The notes: generated by a model not told the origin, from the letters alone. A stretch of 64,000 bases of DNA from an uncultured Collinsella sp. (GCA_958415665.1 CATYZK010000002.1:62001-126000), one strand, 5' to 3'. Positions 17,661-27,181 are shown, counted from the first letter of the stretch. Translations and numbers: made by a program.

Positions 17661-17692
17661 GCCCGGACATGACAACAATGTCACGCCCGGGA
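17661..17692 (-). terminator. Terminator after the second deformylase-like gene
   Basis: Stem GCCCGGACATGACA / TGTCACGCCCGGG with an ACAA-type loop, followed on the minus strand by TTTTGTG. It separates this gene from the bile salt hydrolase downstream. Confidence 0.85.
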
Positions 17693-17726
17693 CAAAAGCA
17701 CAGGTTCAATCCCCGATCAAATCACT

Positions 17727-18146
17727 TTAGACAAGTTTGCCGAGACAATGGTCGATCATGTGCTGGACCATTTGCGCCTCGAAGCCCACAAAGTCCTGCT
17801 TGCGCTCGCGCATCTTGCCGTCGACGATCACGTCATAAGCGACCTTGCACTTGATATAGCGCGTGGACTTGGTGACCTCCTCGTGCGTCAGGCAGCTCTC
17901 CTCCATCTTGCTGGCGCCCAGGCCAAACACCAGACGGGGGTTGTAGAGCACGTGGGGCTCGCCGGCATCGTCCAGGTAGACGCAAACCTTCTTGGTAACG
18001 CCAATCTGGTTAGCGGCAAGGCAGCCGGCATCGTCGAGCGACTTGATGGTATCGATCAGGTCCTGTGCGACCGACTTGTCCTCGACGGTCGCAACCTCGC
18101 AACGCTGGGACAGGATAGCCTCGTCGTGGCAAAGCTCTTTAATCAT
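17727..18146 (-). CDS. Peptide-deformylase-like protein, catalytic Glu replaced by Met
   Basis: Deformylase-fold protein of 139 aa. Motif I (CLAANQIGV, Gln47) and the metal ligand Cys85 (EESCLTHEE) are kept, but motif III reads QHMIDH: the metal ligands His129 and His133 remain and the catalytic Glu is Met130. It is therefore probably not an active deformylase. I chose the ATG at 18146 because GGAGGAACGT directly precedes it; the longer frame begins within that site. The paralogue at 10005-10415 keeps the Glu but lacks the Gln. Possible roles are formyl-peptide binding or a different hydrolysis. Confidence 0.85.
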   Translation of the reverse strand: MIKELCHDEAILSQRCEVATVEDKSVAQDLIDTIKSLDDAGCLAANQIGVTKKVCVYLDDAGEPHVLYNPRLVFGLGASKMEESCLTHEEVTKSTRYIKCKVAYDVIVDGKMRERKQDFVGFEAQMVQHMIDHCLGKLV

Positions 18147-18339
18147 ACGTTCCTCCATAGGGGTCGTTGTAACCGCTTAAGTATACGGTACCCACACATT
18201 CTCATGCGAAAAATACCGTCCGTCTGCTACAAAGCGCCGAACATCAACATGCGAGGAACAACAGCGTCGTAAAGGGGCTATAGTGGGTGAGTTCGTGTCA
18301 ATCGGCCTAAACTCGGGGCCGAACAAGGAAAGGGTATGC

Positions 18340-19650
18340 ATGGACGAACTATTTCACGTCAGCGAGCGCAAGTCCACAATCGGGACCGAACTCCGCGCTG
18401 GACTGACAACGTTCCTGGCGATGGCCTACATCATCGCCGTCAACCCCGCGGTGCTCTCGGGCGCTGGCATCGATGCGGGAGCGCTCGCCTGCGCCACCTG
18501 CCTGGGCGCCGGCATCATGACCATCTGCATGGGCATCTTCGCCAACCGCCCGCTCGCCTGCGCGTCGGGCTTAGGCGTCAACGCGATGATCGCCGGAATC
18601 ACCACCACCGTCTGCGGCGGTGACTGGCATGTGGCCATGAGCGTCATCTTCCTTGAGGGCGTCGTCATCTTGCTGCTCGTGCTTTGTGGCCTGCGCGAGG
18701 CCATCATGGACGCCATCCCGGTTGTCCTGCGTCACGCCATCTCGGTGGGTCTGGGCCTGTTCATCGCCATGATTGGCCTGTGCGATGCCGGCATTATCAC
18801 CGCCGGCGCCGGTACACTCGTCGGTCTGGGCGACATCACCTCCCCCACATTCATCGTCGGCATCATCTCCATCCTGGTGACAGTCGCCCTCGCCTGCCGC
18901 AACGTCCCCGGCTCGCTGCTCATCGGCATCGTCGTCGCCGTCATCGCCGGTATCCCCCTAGGTGTGACCCAGGCTCCGACCGGTATCATCGCCCCGCTCG
19001 ACTTCTCGAGCATCGGTGGCCCCATCGCCGACGCCGGCGGCGTGCCCGCCATCGTCAAGGTCCTTACCGACCCCGCGCTCCTCGTCATCTCGTTCTCGCT
19101 GCTCATGAGTGACTTCTTCGACACCATGGGCACCGCGATGGCCGTGGCCAAGCAGGGCGAGTTCCTCACCGACGACGGCAACGTCGAGAATATCAAGGAG
19201 ATCCTGATCGTCGACTCCGCCGCCGCTGCTGTGGGCGGTTTCATGGGCGTCTCCTCCATCACCACCTTCGTCGAGTCCACTTCCGGCGCCGCCGACGGTG
19301 GCCGCACGGGCCTCACCTCCGTCACCACCGGCGTGCTGTTCATCCTCGCCGCCTTCTTCTCCCCCGTCGTCTCCATCGTTTCCAGCGCCGCCACCTGCGG
19401 TGCCCTGGTCTACGTCGGCTACCTCATGATGAGCGAGGCCTCCGAGATCGACTGGTCCGATGTCTCGCAGGGCTTCCCGGCGTTCATGATCGTCGCCGGC
19501 GTGCCCTTCACCTACTCCATCTCCGCCGGCATCGGCCTGGGCTTTATCGCCTACGTGGTCGTCGCGCTCTTTAAGGGCGAGGCCTCGAAGATCAAGCCGC
19601 TCATGTGGATTGCAGCCCTCGCCTTCCTCGTCTACTTCTTTGTGGCGTAA
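18340..19650 (+). CDS. NCS2-family purine permease, AzgA-like
   Basis: Membrane symporter of 436 aa with 12-14 hydrophobic segments, in the AzgA (guanine/hypoxanthine/adenine) branch of the nucleobase-cation symporter family. Markers are GLTTFLAMAYIIAVNP at the N-terminus, DFFDTMGT in the middle and VESTSGAADGGRTGLTSV in the substrate region. The ATG at 18340 follows AAGGAAAGG. It is monocistronic with a strong terminator. The exact purine cannot be read from sequence. Confidence 0.93.
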   Translation: MDELFHVSERKSTIGTELRAGLTTFLAMAYIIAVNPAVLSGAGIDAGALACATCLGAGIMTICMGIFANRPLACASGLGVNAMIAGITTTVCGGDWHVAMSVIFLEGVVILLLVLCGLREAIMDAIPVVLRHAISVGLGLFIAMIGLCDAGIITAGAGTLVGLGDITSPTFIVGIISILVTVALACRNVPGSLLIGIVVAVIAGIPLGVTQAPTGIIAPLDFSSIGGPIADAGGVPAIVKVLTDPALLVISFSLLMSDFFDTMGTAMAVAKQGEFLTDDGNVENIKEILIVDSAAAAVGGFMGVSSITTFVESTSGAADGGRTGLTSVTTGVLFILAAFFSPVVSIVSSAATCGALVYVGYLMMSEASEIDWSDVSQGFPAFMIVAGVPFTYSISAGIGLGFIAYVVVALFKGEASKIKPLMWIAALAFLVYFFVA

Positions 19651-19676
19651 CGGCAAAGCTGTCAAAGCAGAGCGCC

Positions 19677-19716
19677 AAAGCGCGGAGTCGCAGCAAGCGG
19701 CTCCGCGCTTTTCTTT
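19677..19716 (+). terminator. Terminator after the purine permease
   Basis: Stem AAAGCGCGGAG-CGC / GCG-CTCCGCGCTTT around an AGCAA loop, then TTCTTTT. Confidence 0.88.
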
Positions 19717-19857
19717 TAAAGCCAGGCAACGCATAGGCGCACGATGGATTGCTTCCCGAGTTTTGGCCATTTTGCCCTCCAAACGGCACTACCGCCGGCA
19801 ACATCCAGCAGATACGCTGAATCTAGTCGTATAGGCCCTATGAGAACGGGAGCAACC

Positions 19858-21642
19858 GTGGCAGCCTTGTTCACGACTTCCAAACGCAATGACACTACCG
19901 CCGGAACCCATGTTGCCGAACCCGACGTTCGCCGTCGCATAGGACTCGCGCACGGCAGCTGGCGCCGCGTGACGCGCCGCATCGTCGTGGGAGCCGTATG
20001 CGCGCTCACGGTAAGCTCGCTGCTCATGCCGAGCGTCTCGCTCGCAGCGGAATGGGTCAAGGTCGGCGGCAACAAGTACAACACCGCGGCGAGCGACGAA
20101 GCCGGTACCTGGTCGTGGGACGGCGCCGACGACTTGAAGCTCAACAACTATAACGGCGGCGAGATCCAGGCCGCAGGCAAGCTCAACGTGAATTACTCGG
20201 GAACCAACATCGTCACTGCCGAATGGATCGAAAGCATCAACGTTTCTCATGGCACTAACGAGAATGCCGAGCTCAATATCCAAGGCGACGAGGGCGGCAC
20301 GCTCAGTGTGACATCTACTGAGGACGCTATCCTCTCCACGGGTAATATCAACATCGACGGAGCCGGATCCGTCAACGCCACGAGCACTGGGTTTGATGCC
20401 ATCAATGCCGGGGGTGATCTCGCTATCAAAGGTTCGGGCAACGTCAACGCCACGGGTGCATCGGATGGCATCAGGGCAAACGGCAATATCACGATTGACG
20501 ACAGCGGAGCCGTCACCGCCAGGGCTACCAAGGACAAGGGTATTGGAACCGACAAGAACCTCACCATCAAGGGTGGCGGGACGGTCGAGGCAAGCTCAGC
20601 CGATGGTGAGGCCCTTTGGAGCGGCGGCAATATCAACATCTCGGACGGCAGCCAGGTCAAGGCAAGCTCCGAGAAAGACGCTGCCGTCGAGGCCAAGGGC
20701 AGCCTCGCAGCCACAAACGCCTCCCTCAACGTAAACGGTGTTGAATATGGCGTCTATGCCCACAAGGGCATCACCCTCGATCATGCAAACGTGACGGTCC
20801 GTGCAGGTAAAGGCAGATACGGTGGCGCCAACGCCCTCTTCACCTACCAGGACGACATCGTCGTCAAGAACGGCTCCACCGTGGACGCGTTTGCGGAAGG
20901 CGAGGTTTCGGCTGCATTCTCCACCAGAAACGATCGACCCAACGAGAAGGGCGGCCACATCTACATCAGCGACTCCGTTGTCAAGGCCATAGCCCGCTAT
21001 GTCGAGAACGGCGACGGCCCCATCCCCTACAGCGAAAACCAAGATGGCGAGACGAGGCGCGAACCCCAAGGCGAGAACATCGGCATCATCGCCCAGACCA
21101 GCGAGGGCGTCACACCCGCAGTCATCTCGATCATCCGCAGCAAGGTAACGGCCGAAGGAGATACAGCGGCAATCTTTGCCCGTGCCATGAGCGCTGACGG
21201 CAAGACAATCGGCACCATCAAGATTGAGAACGCCGCCATCCAGACGCCCGAAGGCGGCAAGGTCATTGACTATCGCAAGCTCCGTGACGGCATCTACGAG
21301 GCAGGCCAAGCCATCGGCACGGGCGACGCCACGGTCGACTCCCTCTATATCAAAGCAGTCGCCAAAAGCACGACCACCGCACCTCCCGAGGTAGCCAAGC
21401 CGGAAGACCCCAAGCCCGACGAGACCAAGCCCGCAGAAAGCAAGCCCGCGGAGTCCAAGCAGAACCCCAAGCCTGAGGGCTCAAAGCCGACCAAGGCCGT
21501 TGCGGCTTCAACCACGAAAGCCAAGACTACCGGCGTGCTCGCGGCAACCGGCGACACCTCGGGTGCGGTCATCGTGGCAACCGTCCTTGCGGGAACAGCC
21601 GCTATCGCCGCAGGCACCATGGTGAGCCGCAAGCGCTCATAG
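19858..21642 (+). CDS. Cell-wall-anchored repetitive surface protein
   Basis: Secreted protein of about 594 aa. An Arg-rich N-terminus and hydrophobic segment (VVGAVCALTVSSLL) end in a signal-peptidase site near SVSLAAEW. The body is a series of about 23-residue units (GNINIDGAGSVNATSTG, GDLAIKGSGNVNATGAS, GNITIDDSGAVTARATK and others), suggesting a right-handed beta-helix, possibly carbohydrate-binding. A Pro/Lys/Glu-rich wall-spanning stretch precedes LAATGD, a variant LPXTG sortase motif, a membrane segment and SRKRS. I chose the GTG at 19858 (CGGGAG upstream); an ATG at 19840 lacks a site. Ligand unknown. Confidence 0.82.
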   Translation: MAALFTTSKRNDTTAGTHVAEPDVRRRIGLAHGSWRRVTRRIVVGAVCALTVSSLLMPSVSLAAEWVKVGGNKYNTAASDEAGTWSWDGADDLKLNNYNGGEIQAAGKLNVNYSGTNIVTAEWIESINVSHGTNENAELNIQGDEGGTLSVTSTEDAILSTGNINIDGAGSVNATSTGFDAINAGGDLAIKGSGNVNATGASDGIRANGNITIDDSGAVTARATKDKGIGTDKNLTIKGGGTVEASSADGEALWSGGNINISDGSQVKASSEKDAAVEAKGSLAATNASLNVNGVEYGVYAHKGITLDHANVTVRAGKGRYGGANALFTYQDDIVVKNGSTVDAFAEGEVSAAFSTRNDRPNEKGGHIYISDSVVKAIARYVENGDGPIPYSENQDGETRREPQGENIGIIAQTSEGVTPAVISIIRSKVTAEGDTAAIFARAMSADGKTIGTIKIENAAIQTPEGGKVIDYRKLRDGIYEAGQAIGTGDATVDSLYIKAVAKSTTTAPPEVAKPEDPKPDETKPAESKPAESKQNPKPEGSKPTKAVAASTTKAKTTGVLAATGDTSGAVIVATVLAGTAAIAAGTMVSRKRS

Positions 21643-21707
21643 ACAGCTTTGACCTTTAACGCACGGGACGGCACCCACAGAAGTGCTAGCCTGCACACCG
21701 TTTAGCA

Positions 21708-21745
21708 ACGCCACCGCCAAGCTCCCCTCCGGCGGTGGCGTTTTT
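21708..21745 (+). terminator. Terminator after the surface protein
   Basis: Perfect 11-bp stem ACGCCACCGCC / GGCGGTGGCGT with a 12-base loop, then TTTT. Confidence 0.9.
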
Positions 21746-21854
21746 CATTTGCGCCCGCGCGGCGCACTCGAATGTTCTTGATGCTGTCCAACCGGCATAC
21801 GCTGGCGTGCGACAATTGAGGCTGCCGATATCACAACACTGAGAGAAGCCCGTC

Positions 21855-22520
21855 ATGGAAGCGCATCAAAAGCAGATAACCGTTTATTCGAATCATACGG
21901 AAAGCGCGCCTGTCATCTACCTTCCTGTGGTCGTGGGCGACGGCAGCGAGGTTTATGAGTGTTGCCGAGAGCTCGACTGTCCGCCATTCACCCTCGTCAC
22001 CATTGGCGGGCTCGATTGGAATCGCGAGCTGAGCCCCTGGGCATGCGACGGGACCGTACGCGATGCCGAGCCTTTCGGCGGCCAAGCTGCCGATTTTCTT
22101 GATGAGCTGCTGAATCAGATAATCCCCCAGGTCGAGTCGTCGCTTCCTCAGCCGCCCACCTGGCGCGGCATTGCCGGTTACTCGCTGGCGGGCCTCTTTT
22201 CGCTTTGGGCCCTCTGGCAGACTGATGCCTTTGACCGCGCCGCAAGCGCATCGGGGTCGTTGTGGTTTCCCGACTTTGTCGATCGCGCCAGCACGGCCCC
22301 TTTTGCCGGCAGCCCGCAAGCCGTCTATCTGTCACTCGGCAAAAAGGAGACCAAGACACCCAACCGCATGATGAGGCACGTCCTCGAAGACACACGCGCC
22401 ATGGAAAAACTGCTCGGCGAACGTGGTATTCCCGCGACGCTGGAGCTCAACCCCGGCAACCACTTTGCCCAAACTGACCTGCGCATGGCACGCGGCATCC
22501 ACTGGATACTGACGCATTAA
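21855..22520 (+). CDS. Alpha/beta-hydrolase, putative esterase
   Basis: Alpha/beta-hydrolase of 221 aa resembling the putative esterase family (Fes/IroE/esterase D type). The nucleophile Ser is in GYSLAGLFS near residue 108, and the likely catalytic His is in NPGNHFAQ near the C-terminus. It has no signal peptide, so it is probably cytosolic. The substrate is unknown. The stop touches a strong hairpin shared with the convergent permease gene. Confidence 0.8.
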   Translation: MEAHQKQITVYSNHTESAPVIYLPVVVGDGSEVYECCRELDCPPFTLVTIGGLDWNRELSPWACDGTVRDAEPFGGQAADFLDELLNQIIPQVESSLPQPPTWRGIAGYSLAGLFSLWALWQTDAFDRAASASGSLWFPDFVDRASTAPFAGSPQAVYLSLGKKETKTPNRMMRHVLEDTRAMEKLLGERGIPATLELNPGNHFAQTDLRMARGIHWILTH

Positions 22521-22561
22521 AAATGGCGTCCACGCGTACATACGCATGGACGCCATTTTTA
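22520..22561. terminator. Bidirectional terminator
   Basis: A 19-bp stem with one mismatch (AAAAATGGCGTCCA... pairing with ...TGGACGCCATTTTT) and an ACAT loop gives A/T runs on both sides. It serves the esterase (+) and the uracil-type permease (-). Confidence 0.93.
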
Positions 22562-22580
22562 ATTTGGCTGAACGCAGCTA

Positions 22581-23915
22581 CTATTCAGCAGCCTCCTCAA
22601 GCTCGGAGACATCAAACTCAAAGTCGTTACCCGGCAGGATGGCGTTGAGCACAATGCCCACCAGTGAGCCCACGGCAAGGCCGGAAAGCGAAATGGTCAC
22701 GCCGCCCAGCTCCAACACGATGGCGCCAGCAGTGCTGTAGGCAATGCCGAGCGAGAGCACGAGCACCAGAGCCGCCACCAGCACGTTGCGGTTGTTCTGG
22801 AAATCAACCTGGTTCTCGATAAGGTTGCGAACGCCCACGGCACTGATCATGCCGTAGAGCACAAGCGACACGCCACCGATAACGCATGCCGGCATAGCAG
22901 CGATCACAGCGGCAAACTTGGGGCAGAACGAAAGCACAATGGCACAGCAGGCGGCAATGCGAATCACGCGCGGGTCGAACACGCGCGTCAGGGCAAGCAC
23001 ACCGGTGTTCTCGCCATACGTCGTATTGGCAGGGGCGCCAAAGAGCGATGCCAAGATAGTCGCCAGGCCATCGCCGAGCAGGGTACGGTGCAGACCGGGA
23101 TCGGCAATGTAATTGCGTTCGCAGGTAGAGCCAATGGCGGAAATATCTCCAATGTGCTCAATCATGGTCGCAAAGGCCAGTGGCATGATGGTGATAATGG
23201 CCGTCGTGGCAAGACTGCTATCGAACTGCGGTCCAAAGAGCGCGAACACGGTGTTGTCCCACACGACAGGTAGACCGACCCACGGCGCGGCGGCAACCCC
23301 CGAAAAATCAACCTCGCCCAGCACCGCCGCAACGGCATAGCTCACCACAACGCCCAGCAGAATCGGCACGATCTTGACCATGCCGCGGCCCCAAATGTTG
23401 CAGATGATGATCACGGCAACGGCAATAACAGCAACAAACCAGTTGGTCTGGCAGTTAGCAATGGCAGAGCTTGCCAGGATCAAGCCAATGGAAATGACGA
23501 TGGGGCCAGTCACCACCGGCGGAAAGAAGCGCATGACACGCTTGGCGCCAAAGGCGCGGAACAGGGCCGCAAGCACCGGATAGAGCAGGCCGGCACAAGC
23601 TACGCCCAGGCAAGCGTAGGGCAAAAGCTCGGCCTCGCCGTTGGGCGCAATGGCGGCATAACCCGCGATAAAGGCAAACGAGGAGCCCAGGAACGCGGGC
23701 ACCTTACCGCGCGATAGAAAATGAAACAGCAGCGTGCCGATGCCGGCGAACAGAAGCGTCGCCGAAACGGAAAGGCCGGTGAGCACGGGCACGAGCACCG
23801 TGGCTCCGAACATCGCAAACATGTGTTGCAAACCCAACACAAACATGCGCGGGCGGCCGAGCGACGATGCATCGTAGATGGCATCGGTGACGGCGGGCGT
23901 CGAAGACTGGGACAT
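22581..23915 (-). CDS. NCS2-family uracil/xanthine permease
   Basis: Membrane symporter of 444 aa, UraA/UapA branch of NCS2, with about 14 hydrophobic segments. Characteristic stretches are GLQHMFAMFGATVLVPVLTG near residue 28, FPPVVTGPIVISIGL, and the substrate-binding TMIEHIGDISAIG and GAPANTTYGENTGVLALT. The last is the typical nucleobase motif, and uracil is the likeliest cargo. I chose the ATG at 23915 (AAAGGA upstream); a longer frame adds 75 residues of implausible N-terminus. With the AzgA-type gene 3 kb away, the window covers both purine and pyrimidine uptake. Confidence 0.92.
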   Translation of the reverse strand: MSQSSTPAVTDAIYDASSLGRPRMFVLGLQHMFAMFGATVLVPVLTGLSVSATLLFAGIGTLLFHFLSRGKVPAFLGSSFAFIAGYAAIAPNGEAELLPYACLGVACAGLLYPVLAALFRAFGAKRVMRFFPPVVTGPIVISIGLILASSAIANCQTNWFVAVIAVAVIIICNIWGRGMVKIVPILLGVVVSYAVAAVLGEVDFSGVAAAPWVGLPVVWDNTVFALFGPQFDSSLATTAIITIMPLAFATMIEHIGDISAIGSTCERNYIADPGLHRTLLGDGLATILASLFGAPANTTYGENTGVLALTRVFDPRVIRIAACCAIVLSFCPKFAAVIAAMPACVIGGVSLVLYGMISAVGVRNLIENQVDFQNNRNVLVAALVLVLSLGIAYSTAGAIVLELGGVTISLSGLAVGSLVGIVLNAILPGNDFEFDVSELEEAAE

Positions 23916-24037
23916 GGAAGTCCTTTCGAATGGAAGGGCGATCAGGCATATCGGATAACCTGCCCGAACGATACGATCCGAACCATTGTACGCGATACGC
24001 CACGTCTCGCACGTGCCGCCACCTGCAAACGCTAGCG

Positions 24038-25171
24038 CTATTTCCAAACGCGCTCGGCAATGCGCTTGACCAGCGCGATCTTTGCCCACTGCTCGTCCTC
24101 GGTCAGCTTGTTGCCGATCTCGCAGCTGGCAAAGCCACACTGGGGCGACAGGTACAGGTTCTCGAGCGGCACGTACTTTGCGGCTTCGCGGATGCGCCCG
24201 ACGATAACATCCTCGTTCTCGAGCTCGGCCGCCTTGGTGGTCACCAGGCCCAGCACGACCTTCTTACCGGGGGCAACATACTTGAGCGGCTCAAAACCGC
24301 CGGCGCGCGGCGTATCGAACTCCAGATAGAACGCGTCAACGTCCTCATGCGCAAACAGGTACGGCGCGATGGGGTCGTAGCCGCCCTCGAAAGCATAGGT
24401 AGAGTGGTAGTTACCACGGCACACGTGTGTGTTAATGACCAGGTCATCGGGCTTACCCTCGATAGCCGCATTGTTGAGTGCCACGCCCAGCTCGCTCACC
24501 TTTTGCAGGTCGACCGGGCTCATGCCGGTCTTGGCGACAAAGTCGGTATCGCAGTAGATACCCCAGGTGCAGTCATCGAACTGGATGTTGCGGCAGCCCG
24601 CAGCGTACAGGTCGGCAATCACGGTACGATAGGCGGCTGCGATGGCGTCGGCAAGCTCCTCGTCGGTCTTATAGACGGCGCGCAGGCTCTCTTGCTGACC
24701 ATCGCAGCGATCGAGCGTAACCTCGGAGAACGTCTGGATCGGTGCCGGGATGGTCTGGCGCGCGACCTGGCCCTCGCCCTCGAGGGCTTTGACAAACTTA
24801 AAGTGTGCAACGAAGGGGTGGTTCTCGCCGCTGATGGGGCCGGTCACCACGGCGGTATCGGCCGTGGTCTCCTCGTCGTGGAACATATAGCCGGTGCGCG
24901 AGGTGCGGCGCTCGACGCCGTTGAGACCCCACATAAAGTCGAGGTGCCAGTAGCTGCGGCGGAATTCACCATCCGTGATCACCTGCAGGCCGGCGGCCTT
25001 CTGCTTGGCCACTAAGTCGCGGATGGCCTCGTCCTCGACGGCCTTAAGGCCGGAAGCGTCGAGTTTACCCGCGGCATAGGCGGCACGCGCATCCTTAACA
25101 GCTTGCGGACGAAGAAAGCTGCCGACGATATCGGCGCGAAACGGCGCGTTCGGTTGAATCGAAGTGCTCAT
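24038..25171 (-). CDS. Short MetE-like methyltransferase (YxjG/YxjH type)
   Basis: Protein of 377 aa matching the C-terminal, zinc-containing half of cobalamin-independent methionine synthase. This short form methylates homocysteine from a methyl donor that varies between members. The zinc ligands are visible as His and Cys in INTHVCRGNYHS and a second Cys in LSPQCGFASCE. ADIVGSFLRP at the N-terminus is family-typical. The ATG at 25171 follows AAAGGGAG. A LysR gene lies upstream on the same strand, with an inverted repeat between them, suggesting LysR control as in MetR systems. Confidence 0.9.
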   Translation of the reverse strand: MSTSIQPNAPFRADIVGSFLRPQAVKDARAAYAAGKLDASGLKAVEDEAIRDLVAKQKAAGLQVITDGEFRRSYWHLDFMWGLNGVERRTSRTGYMFHDEETTADTAVVTGPISGENHPFVAHFKFVKALEGEGQVARQTIPAPIQTFSEVTLDRCDGQQESLRAVYKTDEELADAIAAAYRTVIADLYAAGCRNIQFDDCTWGIYCDTDFVAKTGMSPVDLQKVSELGVALNNAAIEGKPDDLVINTHVCRGNYHSTYAFEGGYDPIAPYLFAHEDVDAFYLEFDTPRAGGFEPLKYVAPGKKVVLGLVTTKAAELENEDVIVGRIREAAKYVPLENLYLSPQCGFASCEIGNKLTEDEQWAKIALVKRIAERVWK

Positions 25172-25257
25172 AGATATCTCCCTTTGCATTGGTTGCTTTA
25201 CTGGGACAGAGTATGAGCGCTCATATGGCCATCGTAAAATATACGTTTATAACAGTT

Positions 25258-25280
25258 TGATATAGATGATTCCTATATCA
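25258..25280. promoter_or_regulatory. Candidate operator upstream of the MetE-like gene
   Basis: Perfect 8-bp inverted repeat TGATATAG-N7-CTATATCA between the LysR gene and the MetE-like gene. A second palindrome, ATGAGCGCTCAT, lies at about 25213-25224, nearer the start codon. Confidence 0.5.
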
Positions 25281-25326
25281 GTCTGGACTGCCATAAAGAA
25301 ATTTGACCCGCGCGGAGCACAGCAGC

Positions 25327-26223
25327 CTAGATGTGCTGACGAATCGCCTCGATATAGGCCTGACCGTAGCGCGTGAGCGTCGTGTTCTTGCGCGTGATAA
25401 TGCCGATCTCCATATACTCGTCCACATCGAGCGGAATCGAGATAATGCCAGGGCCGTTGAGCTCGTGACTGATCACGCCCGAGCACACGGTGTAGCCGTT
25501 GAGTCCCATGGCCAAATTGAACAACGTCGCACGGTCGCGCACGCGGATGTTCTTGCGGCGCTCAAACGTCGAGGTCAGCTCCTCGGAATAATAGAACGAG
25601 TTATAGCTTCCCTGCTCATAGGACAGGAACGGGTAATCTTCCAGATCCTCGAGCGTTACGCGAGAGCGGCCCGCCAGCGGATGCTCGGCACACACGAAAA
25701 CGTGCGGCGCGGCGCAGAAGAGCCCTTCGAATACGAGCTCGTTGGCCGCCAGCATGCGCTCGATAACCTCGCGATTGTGCTCGGACAGGTACAGGATGCC
25801 CAGCTCGCTTTTCATGTGCGCAACGTCTTCGATAATCTCGTGGGTCTGCTCCTCGCGCAGGGTAAAATCGTAGCGCGCGGCATCGAACTCGCGGATCACG
25901 TCGACAAACGCATTGACGGCAAAGGAATAATGCTGGCAGCTCACGCTAAAATGCGGCACCTGCTCGGACGCACCTTTATATTTGTCCTCGAGCAGATCGG
26001 CCTGATCGAGCACCTGGCGCGCGTAGCCCAAAAAGGTCTCACCCTCCTCGGACACGATAACGCCCTTGTTGGTGCGCTCAAAGATGTGCACGCCCATCTC
26101 GTTTTCGAGCTCGCGGATCGATGCAGTGATCGAAGGCTGCGACACAAAGAGCCGACGCGAGGCCTCGGTGATGCTGCCGCATTCGGCAACCTTAACGACA
26201 TACCTGAGCTGCTGGAGCTTCAT
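25327..26223 (-). CDS. LysR-family regulator next to the MetE-like gene
   Basis: LysR-type regulator of 298 aa: N-terminal HTH (MKLQQLRYVVKVAECGS, then EASRRLFVSQPSITASI), then an effector domain with CSGVISHELNG near the C-terminus. The ATG at 26223 follows GGGAGG; the longer frame runs into the HAD gene. It starts 10 bases after that gene's stop, so the two are co-transcribed. Position suggests it controls the MetE-like gene downstream. Confidence 0.88.
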   Translation of the reverse strand: MKLQQLRYVVKVAECGSITEASRRLFVSQPSITASIRELENEMGVHIFERTNKGVIVSEEGETFLGYARQVLDQADLLEDKYKGASEQVPHFSVSCQHYSFAVNAFVDVIREFDAARYDFTLREEQTHEIIEDVAHMKSELGILYLSEHNREVIERMLAANELVFEGLFCAAPHVFVCAEHPLAGRSRVTLEDLEDYPFLSYEQGSYNSFYYSEELTSTFERRKNIRVRDRATLFNLAMGLNGYTVCSGVISHELNGPGIISIPLDVDEYMEIGIITRKNTTLTRYGQAYIEAIRQHI

Positions 26224-26233
26224 AGTGGCCTCC

Positions 26234-27142
26234 CTAGGCGTTCGCGACGCGCGGACCCGCCGCATCTGCCTGGCGCATAAACGGCGGCATCTCCCCCGTC
26301 GCGGCGCAGGCGGCAATCTGGTGCAGAGCCTTGGCAACTGCATCGTCCGCCGCGGCGCCGATATGCCAGCGCGCCGCAGCCGTGACGGCCTCGTTGGCGT
26401 TGGCGACTGCAACGGAGTTGGGGACGGCATCAATCATGGGCAGGTCGTTATCGGAGTCGCCGAACACGGCCACCTCGTCGGGCGTAAGGCCCAGAGCGCG
26501 CGCCAGTTCCAGCGCCGCGCAGCCCTTGTCCCAACCGGCCGGAAGAATGTCGAACAGGCGCACGCGATTGTTGGGGAACACAAGCGAGAGCTCTGGCACC
26601 TCGGCAGCAACGCGCTCACGTAGCTCGGCGAGCTCCTCACGCGAGCGGGCGCTCCAGATGTTCGCCTTGTAAATTGGAGCGTTGTCGATCGACGGACGGC
26701 ACGGGGCCTCTTCGCCCTTGAGCCACGCGTTTCCGCCCGACTCCATGGCGCGGCGCACGCGCTCGGGGTCGCTCGTCACGCAATAGGCGTCGTTGTCCCA
26801 AAAGTCATCACCCAGGCTGTAGACCTTTAGATACGTATCGTCGGTCTCTTGCTCAAGGTAGTCGGCCAGGCGCATCAGGGCGTCGTTGTCGGTTGCGCGC
26901 GATGCGACCACCTCGCCGTCGACAAACATCACCTGCCCGTTGCAAAACGCACCGGTCGAGAAGCACTCGGAGCGATTGCGGAACATCCAGCCCATCGCGG
27001 ACGGCTGACGGCCCGAAACCGGGCCAAAATGCAGGCCCGCTGCCTGCATAGCATGAATGCCATCGATGGCATAGTCGCTGGCGCCGTCTTGTCCAGCGGG
27101 AATCAGCGTATCGTCCATATCGGTCAGCACAAGTTTAATCAT
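26234..27142 (-). CDS. HAD-superfamily hydrolase, Cof type
   Basis: Cytosolic HAD phosphatase of 302 aa. Motif I LTDMDDTLIP gives the nucleophile Asp8 and Asp10, motif II lies in GPVSGRQ, a Lys follows GWDKGCA, and motif IV is FGDSDNDLPM. The large type-IIB cap matches the Cof/YidA group that acts on sugar phosphates or related cofactors; the substrate cannot be assigned. The ATG at 27142 follows GAGGGGA. It is first in an operon with the LysR gene. Confidence 0.9.
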   Translation of the reverse strand: MIKLVLTDMDDTLIPAGQDGASDYAIDGIHAMQAAGLHFGPVSGRQPSAMGWMFRNRSECFSTGAFCNGQVMFVDGEVVASRATDNDALMRLADYLEQETDDTYLKVYSLGDDFWDNDAYCVTSDPERVRRAMESGGNAWLKGEEAPCRPSIDNAPIYKANIWSARSREELAELRERVAAEVPELSLVFPNNRVRLFDILPAGWDKGCAALELARALGLTPDEVAVFGDSDNDLPMIDAVPNSVAVANANEAVTAAARWHIGAAADDAVAKALHQIAACAATGEMPPFMRQADAAGPRVANA

Positions 27143-27181
27143 AGGGTCCCCTCGGTCATTCTCATCCCGTCTATTGTACCG

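Noticed and set aside
17640..17720. GGTTCAATCCC resembling a tRNA T-loop
   Set aside because: The 75 bases before it hold a terminator hairpin, and no acceptor, D or anticodon arms can be drawn.
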